Source: Shewanella nanhaiensis
GTDB lineage: Bacteria; Pseudomonadota; Gammaproteobacteria; Enterobacterales; Shewanellaceae
Direction: 5' to 3'
DNA length: 64,000 bases
Assembly: GCF_019457885.1 (NCBI RefSeq)
Contig: NZ_JAHZST010000012.1
Coordinates: 62,001 to 126,000, forward strand
Position numbers and translations under genes: made by a program
Notes under the pieces: generated by a model
The model's input: only the letters and a program-made list of their open reading frames with translations
Told to the model about the DNA's origin: nothing
Databases searched by the model: none
In this document: positions 52,814-61,130 of the stretch, piece by piece
Numbering within the stretch: the first letter of the stretch is position 1
Layout of the letters: every line of letters starts with the position of its first letter

Positions 52814-54259
52814 TTAATTGATTGCCTTGTTGACATTCTCTTGTGAGTGCAAAGGTTTAGGCATGAACAGTGACTGCTTTAATAGAGATAGGTATTTGGT
52901 GTTACTGGGATTATTGTCAAACTCCAACATTAAGAGTGAGCGCTCCTCCTCTGGGGCATCTCCATCAAGAAGCAGTTGAACCGGGCCGAATACTCCAAGC
53001 CGATGTTTATTTTGTCCACTTGCATAACGTATTTGGGCCGGTGCCCCAAAAAGGTCTAACTGGCCGGTAAGCACCAAGCAAAGTTGAGGAAGGAGCGAGA
53101 TAATTCGAGTCGGAGTATTGAATGAGTAGGCAATAAAGCTTTGACCTAAGTTGTCATTAACCATCTCTTGCATGATAGGTTTTGCTTTTAGCTTGAGAAG
53201 GATGATTCTGATAAGGGAGTAAGTTGCCACAAGAGGCCAAAATGGCAGACTAATAAGCAAAATAGCCAGGATCAAGAGTCGAGTCATAAAGTGTGTTTGC
53301 GAAGGCGTGATATTAGCTTCAATTTGACTGGGGCCAATTAAGGCCTGATCATCAACTTGTATGTGGCCGTCAGTATTTAAATTAATCAGTAAGTTTTTGC
53401 ATAATATGCTGTTATTAACCTCTAGCCCTTCGCCAACATAAGTGTGCGGCAGAATTAAACAGCTCTCTAGTATCGAGCCTTTATCGATCAGCGTATCGTT
53501 ACCTATGATGACAGTGTTCTTCATCTCAACGCTGGGATCTACCTTGCTGTTTTCACCAATGATCCCCCAAGCATGCTGTTTATCTAGCCCTTGAGTGTCG
53601 GCTTTTGCTCCTACATAAAAGTCTTGCTCTGGATTGGCGGATGTGAAACTGCGCTCCATTGGAGTTAAGGCTGGAATATCATTTCTGGCTAAACTTAAAT
53701 TTACCTGCAAATATGCCTGAAAACTATCGAGCATATTGCAAAGGCCATGTAGTACGAGAGTGACGACACTGTTGTTTTCACCATTATTGATAAGGGGCCA
53801 GTCAATACTATCAAGATAGGGCTGTGCGGCTGGAAGCAGTGACATTCCAGCGTTCTCATTGGCCATTTTGGCTTGTACAAATTCGTTAGGAAATTGTCTA
53901 GAGAAGTTGATAAAGCTAGCGATACAGGGGGAGCGGAAAATATCACCTCTGATGATCAGTATTGATTCATTAGTGGGTAGTGATAACCGATTGAGTACCG
54001 ATTTCGTTTTTTCTTGTGGTTTGCTTAAGAAGTATTCAATTTTAATCCCCCACCGCTCTCCATCACCAAGTTGTCGTTCAACCTCTTGAGCTTGTGATGA
54101 GATGATTAACTTTACCTCAGAGACTCCTGAGGTGGCGATATCCTCTAAGGTATATTCAATGACAGGCTTGTTGCCTACAGGCAGCAATGCAGGGCAATAG
54201 TGTTGTTCAAGGGGGGCGAGTTCATCACCTATTCTATTTGCGAAGATAATTGCTTGCAT
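52814..54259 (-). CDS. Nucleotidyltransferase/beta-helix protein with altered signature
   Basis: The 481 residues start as a sugar nucleotidyltransferase: MQAIIFANRIGDELAPLEQHYCPALLPVGNKPVIEYTLEDI. The normal GxGTRLxPLT loop is replaced by ANRIGDELAPLE, so the usual nucleotide-binding residues are gone. A left-handed beta-helix follows at about 240-320 (WGIIGENSKVDPSVEMKNTVIIG), then two hydrophobic segments (about 335-370) and a C-terminal domain with LVLTGQLDLFG. It may be a regulator or a scaffold rather than an enzyme. ATG at 54259 follows AGGAGAAGG. Confidence 0.75.
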   Translation of the reverse strand: MQAIIFANRIGDELAPLEQHYCPALLPVGNKPVIEYTLEDIATSGVSEVKLIISSQAQEVERQLGDGERWGIKIEYFLSKPQEKTKSVLNRLSLPTNESILIIRGDIFRSPCIASFINFSRQFPNEFVQAKMANENAGMSLLPAAQPYLDSIDWPLINNGENNSVVTLVLHGLCNMLDSFQAYLQVNLSLARNDIPALTPMERSFTSANPEQDFYVGAKADTQGLDKQHAWGIIGENSKVDPSVEMKNTVIIGNDTLIDKGSILESCLILPHTYVGEGLEVNNSILCKNLLINLNTDGHIQVDDQALIGPSQIEANITPSQTHFMTRLLILAILLISLPFWPLVATYSLIRIILLKLKAKPIMQEMVNDNLGQSFIAYSFNTPTRIISLLPQLCLVLTGQLDLFGAPAQIRYASGQNKHRLGVFGPVQLLLDGDAPEEERSLLMLEFDNNPSNTKYLSLLKQSLFMPKPLHSQENVNKAIN

Positions 54260-54313
54260 CTGCCTTCTCCTATTATCTGCGAATCCATCTACCTGCACTT
54301 TTTGGAACATATT

Positions 54314-56413
54314 TTAATAAGCGCCCTTAGCGAGCAGTACAGCGGGAATGGTCTTAACTAAAATCCAAATATCGGTGAGTAATGATTGTTGATAGATATA
54401 ATCCACATCCAATTTAACTTGTTGATCGAAAGGAATGTCTGAACGGCCACTGACCTGCCAGATACAGGTTATTCCCGGTTTGACAGCCAGTCTTTTTCTA
54501 TCTTGCATTGAATATTGCTCTACCTCTGTTAACAGTGCAGGGCGTGGTCCAACTAAAGACATGTCGCCTAAAATGACGTTCCATAGCTGTGGAAGTTCAT
54601 CAATTGAAGCTTTACGGATGAGTTTGCCGATATGGGTGATTCTGGGGTCTCGCTTCATCTTAAATAGCACGCCGCCCTTCATCTCATTGTCTGCTTGTAG
54701 CTTTGCTAACCTTTGCTCTGCATCTAGGTACATAGATCTAAACTTCCACATGGTAAAAGAGAGATTGTTTTTCCCAGCCCTTTGCTGGCTAAAGAGCACG
54801 GCGCCAGGTGACTCCAAGCGGATCACTAAGGCAACAAGAAGCAGAAAAGGGAGTAAGCTTAATAAGATGATTGAGCCTGCTATCAGGTCAAAACTTCGCT
54901 TAACTAGCGCAGTGACTTTTCCCTGTAGTCTTTGACGTGTACAGCGATGAGTGGCGCTGAGGTTATTTGCTTGCATATTGGTTAGCCTAGATGTTTCCAC
55001 CATGAGGCAGTGTGGAGCGGATAATCCAGAGAGAGCAGCTTGATGTTTTTGTTGGCTAGCTAAATGTTTCTGAGATTGTATCTCTTTAAAAACGCGATAG
55101 AGAAAAAGTGGATTACCTATGATGTATCGTTTCCACATTCTTTTAGGCTCTTCACTTAGGCGACATATCCACTCCATTCCCATCTGTCTGACCCATAATG
55201 GCGCGCGTTTAACCTTTTCTGCATAGAAATCAAACAGCCCGCCGACTCCAACCCCAACGCCAACATCGAGTTGATGCTTATGTTTTGCTAACCATAACTC
55301 CTGTTTTGGTGCACCCATGGCGACGAGCAGTATGGAGGCTTTGGAGTGATTGATTTTATCTATCACTTGTTGCTCGACTAAAGGATCGCTGATGAAGCCA
55401 TGATGAGTTCCTGCAATTTTTAGTTTTGGGTACTTGAGTTGCATATTCTGAGCGGCAATTGCAGCAACTCCTTTATCGGCGCCCAGTAGAAAAATGGATA
55501 GACCGGCATCGGCTGCTTGTTCACACAGCCTTGGAAACATATCTGTGCCGTTTAGATTATCTTTAGGTGCGACTCCCTTACAGATGCTGGCTATTCGTAT
55601 GCCTGAGCCGTCAGCAAAAACCCTGTCACATGAGGTCTGTAAGCAGTCACGGTATTGGGAGTTTTTGGTGCTGATGTTCATGCAGTCAGCGTTAACAAAT
55701 GCGTACTGACTGAAATGCTGATTTATCTTTGCTGTAGGTGAGCCAGTATTAGATAGCTGTTTTTTCTGATAATTTTGAGCATTTTCGATAATCAGCGTTA
55801 ACATCTCGGTCATGCTTAAATTAGAAAGCTTAATATCGAACAGATGAATATCACTGATATTTTGGTTAGCTTGCTTACTGGATAGTAACCAGATAAGAGA
55901 GGTACGAGCCAGAGCGAGGAGATAAGAGAAGGCACCTTTATGGGCTTGAGTAATGGCAAGCTCTTGGTTTTCAAAGCTGAGCCCCATCTGTTGATGCATT
56001 AATTTGAATGATATTAGCCCAGGTTTAATGCTGGTGGTTCGAGAGCGATTCTGGATGTCTTGTGTCTTAGCATAAGTGTCTGCGGTGTCACTCTTGTTAC
56101 TCTGTGAAGAGGAAAATATGTAACTCTTTTCTGTTCCTAATAGCGAGATATCGCCTTTGAGTAGGTTGATTAACTGTGGCCACTGACAGCATATCCCTTC
56201 ACCAGTAAATTGATAAAGGCTGAGTTGCTTGTTGTCGACTCCGTAGATATAAACACGCTCAATAGCTGCACCATATTTGAATTTTCTATACAGGTATTTG
56301 AGTAGCAGTACTGGACTTGCAGCCAAGATTAAGAGCAGAGCTGAGATAAAGTCGATTCCTCGAATGAAATTAGGCATTGTCGCTGCTTGCTTAACTTGTG
56401 TCTGAGTGGTCAT
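54314..56413 (-). CDS. Fusion of WecG/TagA/CpsF glycosyltransferase with an initiating sugar transferase
   Basis: The 699-residue protein has three parts. Residues 15-120 are a degenerate sugar-transferase-like domain with a membrane segment (GIDFISALLLILAASPVLLLKYLY, WPQLINLLKGDISLLGTEKS). Residues 235-440 are a GT26 WecG domain (VNADCMNI, VFADGSGIRIASICKG, FLLGADKGV, VAMGAPKQELWL, VGVGVGGLFDFYAEKVKRAPLWVRQMGMEW). Residues 500-699 are a full phosphosugar transferase (KRSFDLIAGS, WKFRSMYLDAE, DELPQLWNVILGDMSLVGPRP, KPGITCIWQVSGRS). It can start the repeat unit and add a second sugar. Confidence 0.92.
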   Translation of the reverse strand: MTTQTQVKQAATMPNFIRGIDFISALLLILAASPVLLLKYLYRKFKYGAAIERVYIYGVDNKQLSLYQFTGEGICCQWPQLINLLKGDISLLGTEKSYIFSSSQSNKSDTADTYAKTQDIQNRSRTTSIKPGLISFKLMHQQMGLSFENQELAITQAHKGAFSYLLALARTSLIWLLSSKQANQNISDIHLFDIKLSNLSMTEMLTLIIENAQNYQKKQLSNTGSPTAKINQHFSQYAFVNADCMNISTKNSQYRDCLQTSCDRVFADGSGIRIASICKGVAPKDNLNGTDMFPRLCEQAADAGLSIFLLGADKGVAAIAAQNMQLKYPKLKIAGTHHGFISDPLVEQQVIDKINHSKASILLVAMGAPKQELWLAKHKHQLDVGVGVGVGGLFDFYAEKVKRAPLWVRQMGMEWICRLSEEPKRMWKRYIIGNPLFLYRVFKEIQSQKHLASQQKHQAALSGLSAPHCLMVETSRLTNMQANNLSATHRCTRQRLQGKVTALVKRSFDLIAGSIILLSLLPFLLLVALVIRLESPGAVLFSQQRAGKNNLSFTMWKFRSMYLDAEQRLAKLQADNEMKGGVLFKMKRDPRITHIGKLIRKASIDELPQLWNVILGDMSLVGPRPALLTEVEQYSMQDRKRLAVKPGITCIWQVSGRSDIPFDQQVKLDVDYIYQQSLLTDIWILVKTIPAVLLAKGAY

Positions 56414-56466
56414 TCTGCCTGCCTTAAGCGTGCTGCTATTGGTGTTGTGTTCATGTTCTTAGTTAT

Positions 56467-56483
56467 TGCATAGGTTAGGCCAA
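56467..56483 (-). promoter_or_regulatory. Sigma-54-like promoter upstream of the WecG fusion
   Basis: Minus strand TTGGCCTAACCTATGCA has GG and GC with the exact 10-base spacing of -24/-12 promoters. It ends 54 bp before the start codon, giving a leader of about 40 bases. Confidence 0.5.
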
Positions 56484-56554
56484 CTATTTTTACTGTTTAT
56501 TTTCAGATGATTACTATGTTTTGAGTCTGTTTTCGATTACTTGTCATCGAGGAT

Positions 56555-56569
56555 GTTGCAGTTTGCAAT
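56555..56569. promoter_or_regulatory. GTTGCA..TTGCAAT upstream motif
   Basis: GTTGCAGTTTGCAAT differs at 2 of 15 bases from 59796-59810 and lies about 80 bp upstream of the sigma-54-like site, a usual distance for an enhancer. Confidence 0.45.
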
Positions 56570-56944
56570 GCAGATAAAGAGGGAATATGGATGAGTCTGG
56601 GGAAGCGTCTAGAGTTACATATTAAGGTAAAAGTTAAAGTAAAGGTGAACCAAGTACCGATAGATAATGGAACCTTCGTGCCTGACTTACGGAAAAAAGA
56701 AAGGTGCCGACCTCGTCAGCTTCGAGGTCAGCCGCAAGCTCCTTGCTTGGGGCTTGGGTAAAGGCTAAGAAGGACGATGACTGCGTTATCTTCTAGAACA
56801 GTCGTAAACTCCTTGCGAGGACGTTCTCAAGCTCACTACTAGGGCGGCCTTCGGCCTGCTATAAAGGCTAAGAAGGGCGTAGCTAGTCTTTGTTTTTACC
56901 CTGTAGGTTGGGCTTTAGCCCATCAATAACTGATATCGTACATG

Positions 56945-57222
56945 CCTGACGGCATAAATACAGACCTACTTTAAAAATAAGGTTCTAGGACCTAGGACGC
57001 TTCGCTTCGAGGACGGCCTCCGGCCTGCTAGGAAATCAAAAGCTAGAACGAACGCTGCGTTTACAGATGACGGAACGTTTGTACCTCACTCACGGATAAA
57101 GCAAAAAAGATTCAGCTTTTGATTTTGATCTTACCGTAAGCGCAGCATTCGTCTTTATAGCAGCGAAGCGCCCTAGAACCTAGTAGGCACTTGTGCCGTC
57201 CTAGGAGGGCGAAGCCCGTCTT
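56945..57222. repeat. Large dispersed repeat, copy C (inverted)
   Basis: Reverse complement of copies A and B: GACGGCATAAATACAGACC, CTAGGACCTAGGACGCTTCG, GGAAATCAAAAGCTAGAACG, GATTCAGCTTTTGATTTTG, CTAGTAGGCACTTGTGCCG. Confidence 0.88.
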
Positions 57223-57229
57223 TTTTCTT

Positions 57230-58273
57230 TTAAGACAACATTGATGACTTAACGCCATCTTTACTGATGCGATTTCTCTGCACAAAACCTAATAGAGTCT
57301 GGCCTATGCTCTCGCAAACCTTGTAAACGGATGAAGGCAGTAGCCAGAGTAGATAGGCGGCAGTAAAGGTGACGAGTGTTCTGGCTGTTTCATTGATCAT
57401 TATTGAGGGAGACTCAGTAAGTGCACGGTTCATCAGGCTGATGGCTGCTTTACCACTGCCATTTCTAATAGATTGTCGCGCAAGGTACCTGAGTTGATAG
57501 GCTCTTGCATTATGTTCATGCTTTGCAAGGAGTTTTGGAGCGTAAAGTTTAGCCTTGTCTATCATCGACTCCCAAGATGCTAACTGCTTAATGATATTAG
57601 AAGAGAGCCCCTGCTGATTCAGGCGGTAATAGGTTAATGGCTCAGGGATCCCCTCCATCTTCCAGTGAGTGGTAGCGACAATTCTTAACCAGCACTCAAT
57701 ATCTTCTGATTGGCGAAATCTTTCATCGAAATAGCAGGTGTAATGCTCAGGGTGGTTTAGCGCTTGAAAGCGAATATCATTCAGGGTTTCACGGCGAATA
57801 ACGGGAGCGGAGCCATTACCAACGGGGTTACGACACAGTAGATCGGCGGCTGTGATCCCTTTAAGTTGAGGCATCTGATAAAATTCCGTTCTCTTGCCCT
57901 TATGATCCATAAAACTTGAACGTGAGAAGCTGATCCCAACTCTTGGGGAGTCGTTTAGGTGATCAACATGCATTTTTAGCTTGTCTTTATGCCACATATC
58001 GTCTGAGTCGATAAAGGCGACATACCTTCCGATAGCATGGCGGATCCCGCTATTGCGAGCTGCGGCTAAGCCTTTATTCTGTTCATGGTTGACGATACGG
58101 ATCCGGTGATCGAGTATGGTTTTACATATCGCGAGGCTTTGGTCTGTGGAGCAATCGTTAACCAGAATAAGCTCGAAATTAGTAAATGACTGGCTTAGTA
58201 CTGAATCTATCGCGCTTTTAACAAAGTGCTGCACATTATAGATAGGCATTACTACAGATACTCTAGGCGTCAT
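57230..58273 (-). CDS. Family 2 glycosyltransferase
   Basis: The 347 residues begin VSVVMPIYNVQHFVKSAIDSVLSQSF, followed by VNDCSTDQS, ARNSGIRHAIGRYVAFIDSDDMW (DxD) and a REDIECWLRI-like acceptor motif (RQSEDIECWLRI). A C-terminal region of about 100 residues carries a hydrophobic stretch. AGGAGG precedes the ATG. It overlaps the flippase gene by 11 bp and acts in the second locus. Confidence 0.9.
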   Translation of the reverse strand: MTPRVSVVMPIYNVQHFVKSAIDSVLSQSFTNFELILVNDCSTDQSLAICKTILDHRIRIVNHEQNKGLAAARNSGIRHAIGRYVAFIDSDDMWHKDKLKMHVDHLNDSPRVGISFSRSSFMDHKGKRTEFYQMPQLKGITAADLLCRNPVGNGSAPVIRRETLNDIRFQALNHPEHYTCYFDERFRQSEDIECWLRIVATTHWKMEGIPEPLTYYRLNQQGLSSNIIKQLASWESMIDKAKLYAPKLLAKHEHNARAYQLRYLARQSIRNGSGKAAISLMNRALTESPSIMINETARTLVTFTAAYLLWLLPSSVYKVCESIGQTLLGFVQRNRISKDGVKSSMLS

Positions 58274-59627
58274 GGTGAACCTCCTGATTAAAACGTTTCG
58301 AATGGCTTTTGAGTCCCTCTTCAGTGCAGATTGCCTGCTTACTAAGAATGAACTGTTGAATGTAAAAACTAAGGGCTGGCATGCAGAGAAGGTGAATAAT
58401 TAAGATCCCAAGGGCCACAGTCACTAAGCCCCACTGACTGCAGACCGCGATTGTTATGGCTAGCAGTAGTGTAAAGCCGAGGTTAAAGCTGAGATTTAAT
58501 CGACTTTTGTTCAGACTAATGAGTAGCTGGCTTGCTGCTTCGCCTACGGGCCTTACCAGACCACTTAGGCAGAGAAGAATAAATACAGGCAGAGCACCAG
58601 CTTCTATCCATTTACTGCCATAGATTAATGGTAAGTAAATTGGAGAGAGAAGGGTTTGTAGTGCAATCACTGGAATGGCTATTTTTAAGATCAATATCAA
58701 TGAGTGACTGTAGCGCGCTTTAAGCTCATGTGAGGCGATGACTTTTTGTTGCTTTTTTTTGGCGCCACAAAGGTGGGAATAGAGCGCTGTTCCATAACTT
58801 TGAATAATGCCAAGGCTTATTCCTAAGCTAGTGTTAAACGCGAAGAAGTAGATCCCCAAAGCTTCTAAACCAAGAAAGTAGCCGATTAAGAGGTAGTCGA
58901 TGTTTTGTCTTAACGAGATACTCAGATCGCTCAAACCAACCATAGATCCAAAATTAAACATTTTAGGAATAGGCAAGCCACTCACACTGTGGTTATTAGA
59001 TTTGGGAAGTGGATTATGGTACCTGTGTATAGCTATCCAGATCAGTATAACCAGCACCTTTGGCAATATAATGGCCCAAATCCCCCATCCCAATAGTGCA
59101 AATGTGGCGGTTAGGAGTCCATCGCCTACGGTTTGCCACAAAATTGCGCGGCCAACAACACGCATTTTATTTGCTCTAAGGTTAATTGCTGCATGCAACA
59201 TACCGATAGGAAGCAGGAGATAGCTTGTTGCCATGAGTATCATAGGCGCGATTATGATCGTGTCTTGGTGATAAAATGCGAGAGGCCAACTGAGTAAGCT
59301 CATGGCAACAAATGCGGTGATTGATGCAAACCAATTTATTTTATTTGCATTTGGGAGTGATGCAGCTAGCTCATCGTCGTTCGTCTTGATGAGTGATGCA
59401 GAGGTGATCCGTCTAGTGGGTGTACAGATGAGTTCAAAACAGGTCAGTATAATGGCGACTTGTCCGAACACTTCAGGGGTAAATAGCCGGGCTAAAATAA
59501 TGCTGGAAACTAGGCGTACAACACGTCCCATGACTTGAGCCGATCCCAACCAGAAGAGGCTTTTTGAGAAGCGACTCTTAGCTTGCTGTATTGTGGGATC
59601 TGTTTGTTGTTTTAGTACTTGGCTCAT
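58263..59627 (-). CDS. Oligosaccharide flippase (Wzx/MOP family)
   Basis: A 454-residue membrane protein with about 12-14 hydrophobic segments. The N-terminal FSKSLFWLGSAQVMGRVVRLVSSIILARLFTPEVFGQVAI and the middle QNIDYLLIGYFLGLEALGIYFFAFN match the polysaccharide flippase family. It probably moves the lipid-linked unit of the second exopolysaccharide. A promoter-like site lies in the 227 bp before it. Confidence 0.88.
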   Translation of the reverse strand: MSQVLKQQTDPTIQQAKSRFSKSLFWLGSAQVMGRVVRLVSSIILARLFTPEVFGQVAIILTCFELICTPTRRITSASLIKTNDDELAASLPNANKINWFASITAFVAMSLLSWPLAFYHQDTIIIAPMILMATSYLLLPIGMLHAAINLRANKMRVVGRAILWQTVGDGLLTATFALLGWGIWAIILPKVLVILIWIAIHRYHNPLPKSNNHSVSGLPIPKMFNFGSMVGLSDLSISLRQNIDYLLIGYFLGLEALGIYFFAFNTSLGISLGIIQSYGTALYSHLCGAKKKQQKVIASHELKARYSHSLILILKIAIPVIALQTLLSPIYLPLIYGSKWIEAGALPVFILLCLSGLVRPVGEAASQLLISLNKSRLNLSFNLGFTLLLAITIAVCSQWGLVTVALGILIIHLLCMPALSFYIQQFILSKQAICTEEGLKSHSKRFNQEVHHDA

Positions 59628-59664
59628 ACATAAACCTTGCTGATACCGGGTCTAGGTAAAGTAA

Positions 59665-59681
59665 TACAGATTTCATGCCAA
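59665..59681 (-). promoter_or_regulatory. Sigma-54-like promoter upstream of the flippase gene
   Basis: Minus strand TTGGCATGAAATCTGTA has a good -24 half (TTGGCA) and GT rather than GC at -12, with correct spacing. It lies 38 bp before the start codon. Confidence 0.4.
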
Positions 59682-59763
59682 GGGTTGGTGTTTTGCTAAG
59701 TTGTTGAAAGTAAGGCGGTAACCCTAAAGTTTCGTTAGCCGACTGTGATTTTCTGATGAGTTG

Positions 59764-59810
59764 GTTGCAGCTTGCTATTGATATCCATTAGCCGTGTTGC
59801 AAATTGCAAT
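59764..59810. promoter_or_regulatory. Two GTTGCA..TTGC.AT motifs in tandem
   Basis: GTTGCAGCTTGCTAT (59764-59778) and GTTGCAAATTGCAAT (59796-59810) are 32 bp apart centre to centre, three helical turns. They are 90-125 bp upstream of the sigma-54-like site of the flippase gene. Confidence 0.45.
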
Positions 59811-59854
59811 CCTATTATCAGTATTTGCAATTACCTTTTTAGTTGAGAGTTTAT

Positions 59855-61111
59855 TTATTGACCTTTTCGTTTATGTGCAATACCGACAATAACCAACCCT
59901 GGCCAGAACAGGTAGGCTAAGATCTCTAAATTTTCCCCAAAGGTATAGAGAAACAACTGTAATAGCACTGCAATTGCAGAAGCCGCGACTGGGGACTTTG
60001 ATATTTCGCTAATTAAACTGAGTAGACTGCAGATTAAAGGAAGCGCTAGTGCAATAGCGCCTACTAAGCCTTTAACGAAGAGTAGGCCAAACCAAGTATG
60101 ATGAGAGCCAATAGGCATATACTCCACAAGATGCGGGCCTCGCTCCACGATACCATGGCCCCATACGAGAGCCTCGTTAGCCCATCGCTGTAGTGCAATC
60201 TGTCCTAGATGTTCCCTAACTCGAGTTGACCCCGCTCTTGCAGATTTTATCGCTGAGATACTCAGCTCTATTTTTTCGAGCACATGAACCCCTAAGAGTC
60301 CTAATATTAAGGCGGAGGGGGAAGCGACAAAGTAGAGCCAAGGGGACTTGTGCCAGCGAATAAAGGCAAAGTAACCAAGTAGCAGCAAGTAACATACGAT
60401 GGCTAAGCGTGACTGAGAGACTAAGACCATAACCAAGCTACCTAAGATCCCATATACCTTATAGCGACGCTCTTTCTCCTGAATGGCAAAATTCAGAAAA
60501 AGGTTTCCCATCATGCCTAAAGCCGGTGCCCACGGGGTGAAGAGTCGCCATCTAGGAGTACCACTACCGGGGTCAATCTCGTAAAGGCTAACGCTGAAAA
60601 ACTCAGGGCCAGGGCCACCAATGATACTCAGGGGAGACACATATAGGGTACTCGGTAGGCCTGCAAGCCAAGCGAGAATACAGAAAGGAAGGATAATAAG
60701 GGTGTGTTTACTGACAACACAGCAGGCGCGATAGATAAGTTCTGGTCTTATTTTTAATGAGCCTAAAAGTGGAAAAACGGCGAGAAGTGCCCAGCCTTTT
60801 GCCCAACCTATGCTGGACTTGATTAATTTTGGGATCCCGAGTTCAAAGTCGAAGTGTGCGATGACGAGAGCGATCAGCATGATGCACATGCCAAATATCC
60901 AGCAAAGTTGAGCTGGGGTAATGACGAAGTCTTCTCGTTCAAATATATAGCGTTTTGCCATTCTCAACAGGAGTATCCAGCCTATGACTGGGGCGACGAT
61001 ATACATGGCGCCCAGCACCCAGAACAGGTAGGTATAGGTGATGCTGTACCAGATAATTTTCTCATCTGTATTCATCGACACGGGATCTGGGTTAAATCGT
61101 TTGCTCCCCAT
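59855..61111 (-). CDS. O-antigen ligase/polymerase-like membrane protein (Wzy/WaaL family)
   Basis: A 418-residue protein with about ten to eleven membrane segments and a large periplasmic loop in the second half (RAGSTRVREHLGQIALQRW...WGHGIVERGPHLVEYMPIGSHHTWFGLLFVKG). The 'R...w..al......G.G......SHn.....l...G' pattern is that of the O-antigen ligase superfamily. As no other polymerase is in this locus, it is probably its Wzy. AAAGGAG precedes the ATG. Confidence 0.85.
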   Translation of the reverse strand: MGSKRFNPDPVSMNTDEKIIWYSITYTYLFWVLGAMYIVAPVIGWILLLRMAKRYIFEREDFVITPAQLCWIFGMCIMLIALVIAHFDFELGIPKLIKSSIGWAKGWALLAVFPLLGSLKIRPELIYRACCVVSKHTLIILPFCILAWLAGLPSTLYVSPLSIIGGPGPEFFSVSLYEIDPGSGTPRWRLFTPWAPALGMMGNLFLNFAIQEKERRYKVYGILGSLVMVLVSQSRLAIVCYLLLLGYFAFIRWHKSPWLYFVASPSALILGLLGVHVLEKIELSISAIKSARAGSTRVREHLGQIALQRWANEALVWGHGIVERGPHLVEYMPIGSHHTWFGLLFVKGLVGAIALALPLICSLLSLISEISKSPVAASAIAVLLQLFLYTFGENLEILAYLFWPGLVIVGIAHKRKGQ

Positions 61112-61130
61112 AGAGACTCCTTTGGATAGA

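Larger units (their letters stand above)
56414..57229. other. Spacer with promoter signals and repeat copies
   Basis: 56414-56600 is the upstream region of the WecG fusion, with a sigma-54-like promoter and an upstream motif. 56690-56880 is a CTAG-rich module with GATGACTGCGTTATC. 56906-56970 is a REP-like pair, and 56945-57222 is the inverted copy of the roughly 300-bp repeat. No gene seen. Confidence 0.75.
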
